15,503 nucleotides of DNA from NCBI GenBank assembly GCA_029563245.1, contig JAKQSG010000068.1:1-15503 (forward strand), read 5' to 3'. Within the stretch, counting starts at the first letter, position 1. Each line of letters starts with the position of its first letter. Origin of the DNA: Candidatus Omnitrophota bacterium (lineage in GTDB: Bacteria; Omnitrophota; Gorgyraeia; Gygaellales; Profunditerraquicolaceae). The notes under the pieces were generated by a model that searched no databases, had not been told where the DNA came from, and was given only the letters and a program-made list of their open reading frames with translations. Shown here one piece after another: positions 14,780 through 15,503 of this stretch. Position numbers and translations under genes: made by a program.

Positions 14780-15503
14780 TTATTTTAACAGTCCGTAATC
14801 TACCAACGCCTTTTTTAGCCGCTCCTCATTTTCAGTGGACATAGGCGACATAGGAAGTCTTAAATTAGGACTGCACATTCCCAATAAACCCATTGCTGTT
14901 TTTACGGGTATAGGGTTTGTTTCTATAAATAAGGCCTTAATTAGAGGCAATAGCTTATAATGAATCCTCTGGGCCTCTTTAATATCCCCCTCCATAAACG
15001 AATTAACCAAATCTGCGGTATCTGCGGGGACAATATTTGCCGCAACCGATATAACACCTGTACCGCCTATACTTAATACAGGCAAGGTTAAGCTATCATC
15101 TCCGGAGATTAACTGGAAATTAGGGGGGCATAATGCCTTAATACGCGACATCTGATCCAGGTTCCCCGAAGCCTCTTTTACCGCCACTATATTCTTACAG
15201 CTTAAGGCAAGCCTGGCAATAGTCTCAGGCTCAATATTCACTCCAGTCCTACCGGCTATATTATATAGCATAATCGGTATTTTAACTGAATCCGCAACAG
15301 CCTTAAAGTGCTCATAAAGACCTTTTTGCGTCGGGCGGTTATAATAAGGAGAGACCTGTAATGAAGCATCCGCACCTGCACGGGCAGCCTGCTTTGTCAA
15401 AGTTACCGCCTCCTCGGTTGAATTTGAACCGGTGCCGGCAATAACCGGGACTCTTTTTCTGCACTGCTCGATAGTGACCTCAATAACTCTCTCATGCTCC
15501 TGG
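14780..15503 (-). CDS. dapA: 4-hydroxy-tetrahydrodipicolinate synthase, 5' end missing
   Basis: 240 residues are visible; the frame enters from the right edge, and about 50 N-terminal residues are missing compared with the usual near-290-residue enzyme. DapA condenses pyruvate and aspartate semialdehyde in a (beta/alpha)8 barrel. Visible parts start with EHERVIEV, then VPVIAGTGSNST, the catalytic tyrosine region SPYYNRPTQKG, YNIAGRTGVNI, the Schiff-base lysine in AVKEASGN, and the allosteric/active-site loop LISGDDSLTLPVLSIGGTGV. The ending is normal (VDYGLLK). An internal TTG at 15400 could be misread as a start, but conserved sequence continues upstream of it. Confidence 0.96.
   Translation of the reverse strand, partial: QEHERVIEVTIEQCRKRVPVIAGTGSNSTEEAVTLTKQAARAGADASLQVSPYYNRPTQKGLYEHFKAVADSVKIPIMLYNIAGRTGVNIEPETIARLALSCKNIVAVKEASGNLDQMSRIKALCPPNFQLISGDDSLTLPVLSIGGTGVISVAANIVPADTADLVNSFMEGDIKEAQRIHYKLLPLIKALFIETNPIPVKTAMGLLGMCSPNLRLPMSPMSTENEERLKKALVDYGLLK

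Noticed and set aside
14780..15400. dapA starting at the internal TTG at 15400
   Set aside because: Conserved DapA sequence (EHERVIEV, VPVIAGTGSNST) continues in frame to the right edge, so the gene is cut by the window and does not start there.

Overview
This window looks like chromosomal DNA of an uncultivated Gram-negative-type bacterium. Every convincing gene lies on the minus strand and is tightly packed, often with 4-17 base overlaps. A DapA-DapB-DapL (diaminopimelate aminotransferase) route, an NadX-type aspartate dehydrogenase, a DUF2079 membrane protein, a signal-peptide TPR protein and PilM/PilX-like pilus genes together suggest a PVC-related lineage such as Omnitrophota. That placement is inferred from gene content only and has moderate to low confidence. 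I see no tRNA, rRNA, CRISPR array, transposase or phage gene. The longest stretch without a gene is about 205 bases (1238-1442).

Layout, read in the direction of transcription (right to left). (1) 15503-10429 is a biosynthetic cluster: dapA (cut by the right edge), dapB, dapL, folK, panC, nadX and a small, very basic protein with an internal duplication. It covers diaminopimelate/lysine (peptidoglycan), folate, pantothenate and NAD precursors. It ends at a 17-bp stem-loop terminator (10359-10416). A REP-like double palindrome (12776-12831) sits at the dapL/folK junction and encodes the last dapL codons. (2) 10377-1391 is a second unit: a good sigma70-type promoter whose -35 box overlaps the preceding terminator, then a DUF2079 polytopic membrane protein, a zinc-ribbon SAM methyltransferase, a GT2 glycosyltransferase, uvrA, a large exported TPR protein, a DUF2582-type winged-helix protein and a PilX-like pilin-related protein. 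It ends at a perfect 19-bp stem-loop. A possible internal promoter precedes the winged-helix gene. (3) 1305-1 is a third unit: a near-consensus promoter with an upstream 10-bp tandem repeat drives an excisionase/AlpA-like helix-turn-helix protein that overlaps a PilM-like gene running off the left edge.

How the genes fit together: the right third is housekeeping metabolism. The middle joins cell-surface glycan functions (polyprenyl-phosphate-type glycosyltransferase, methyltransferase, GT-C-like membrane protein) with DNA repair and an envelope TPR protein. The left end is type IV pilus/type II secretion machinery. The most unusual points are two successive pairs of 'small DNA-binding protein + pilus component', a PilM-like protein with degenerate nucleotide-binding motifs and a C-terminal extension, the duplicated basic mini-protein, and REP-like palindromes placed on stop codons.
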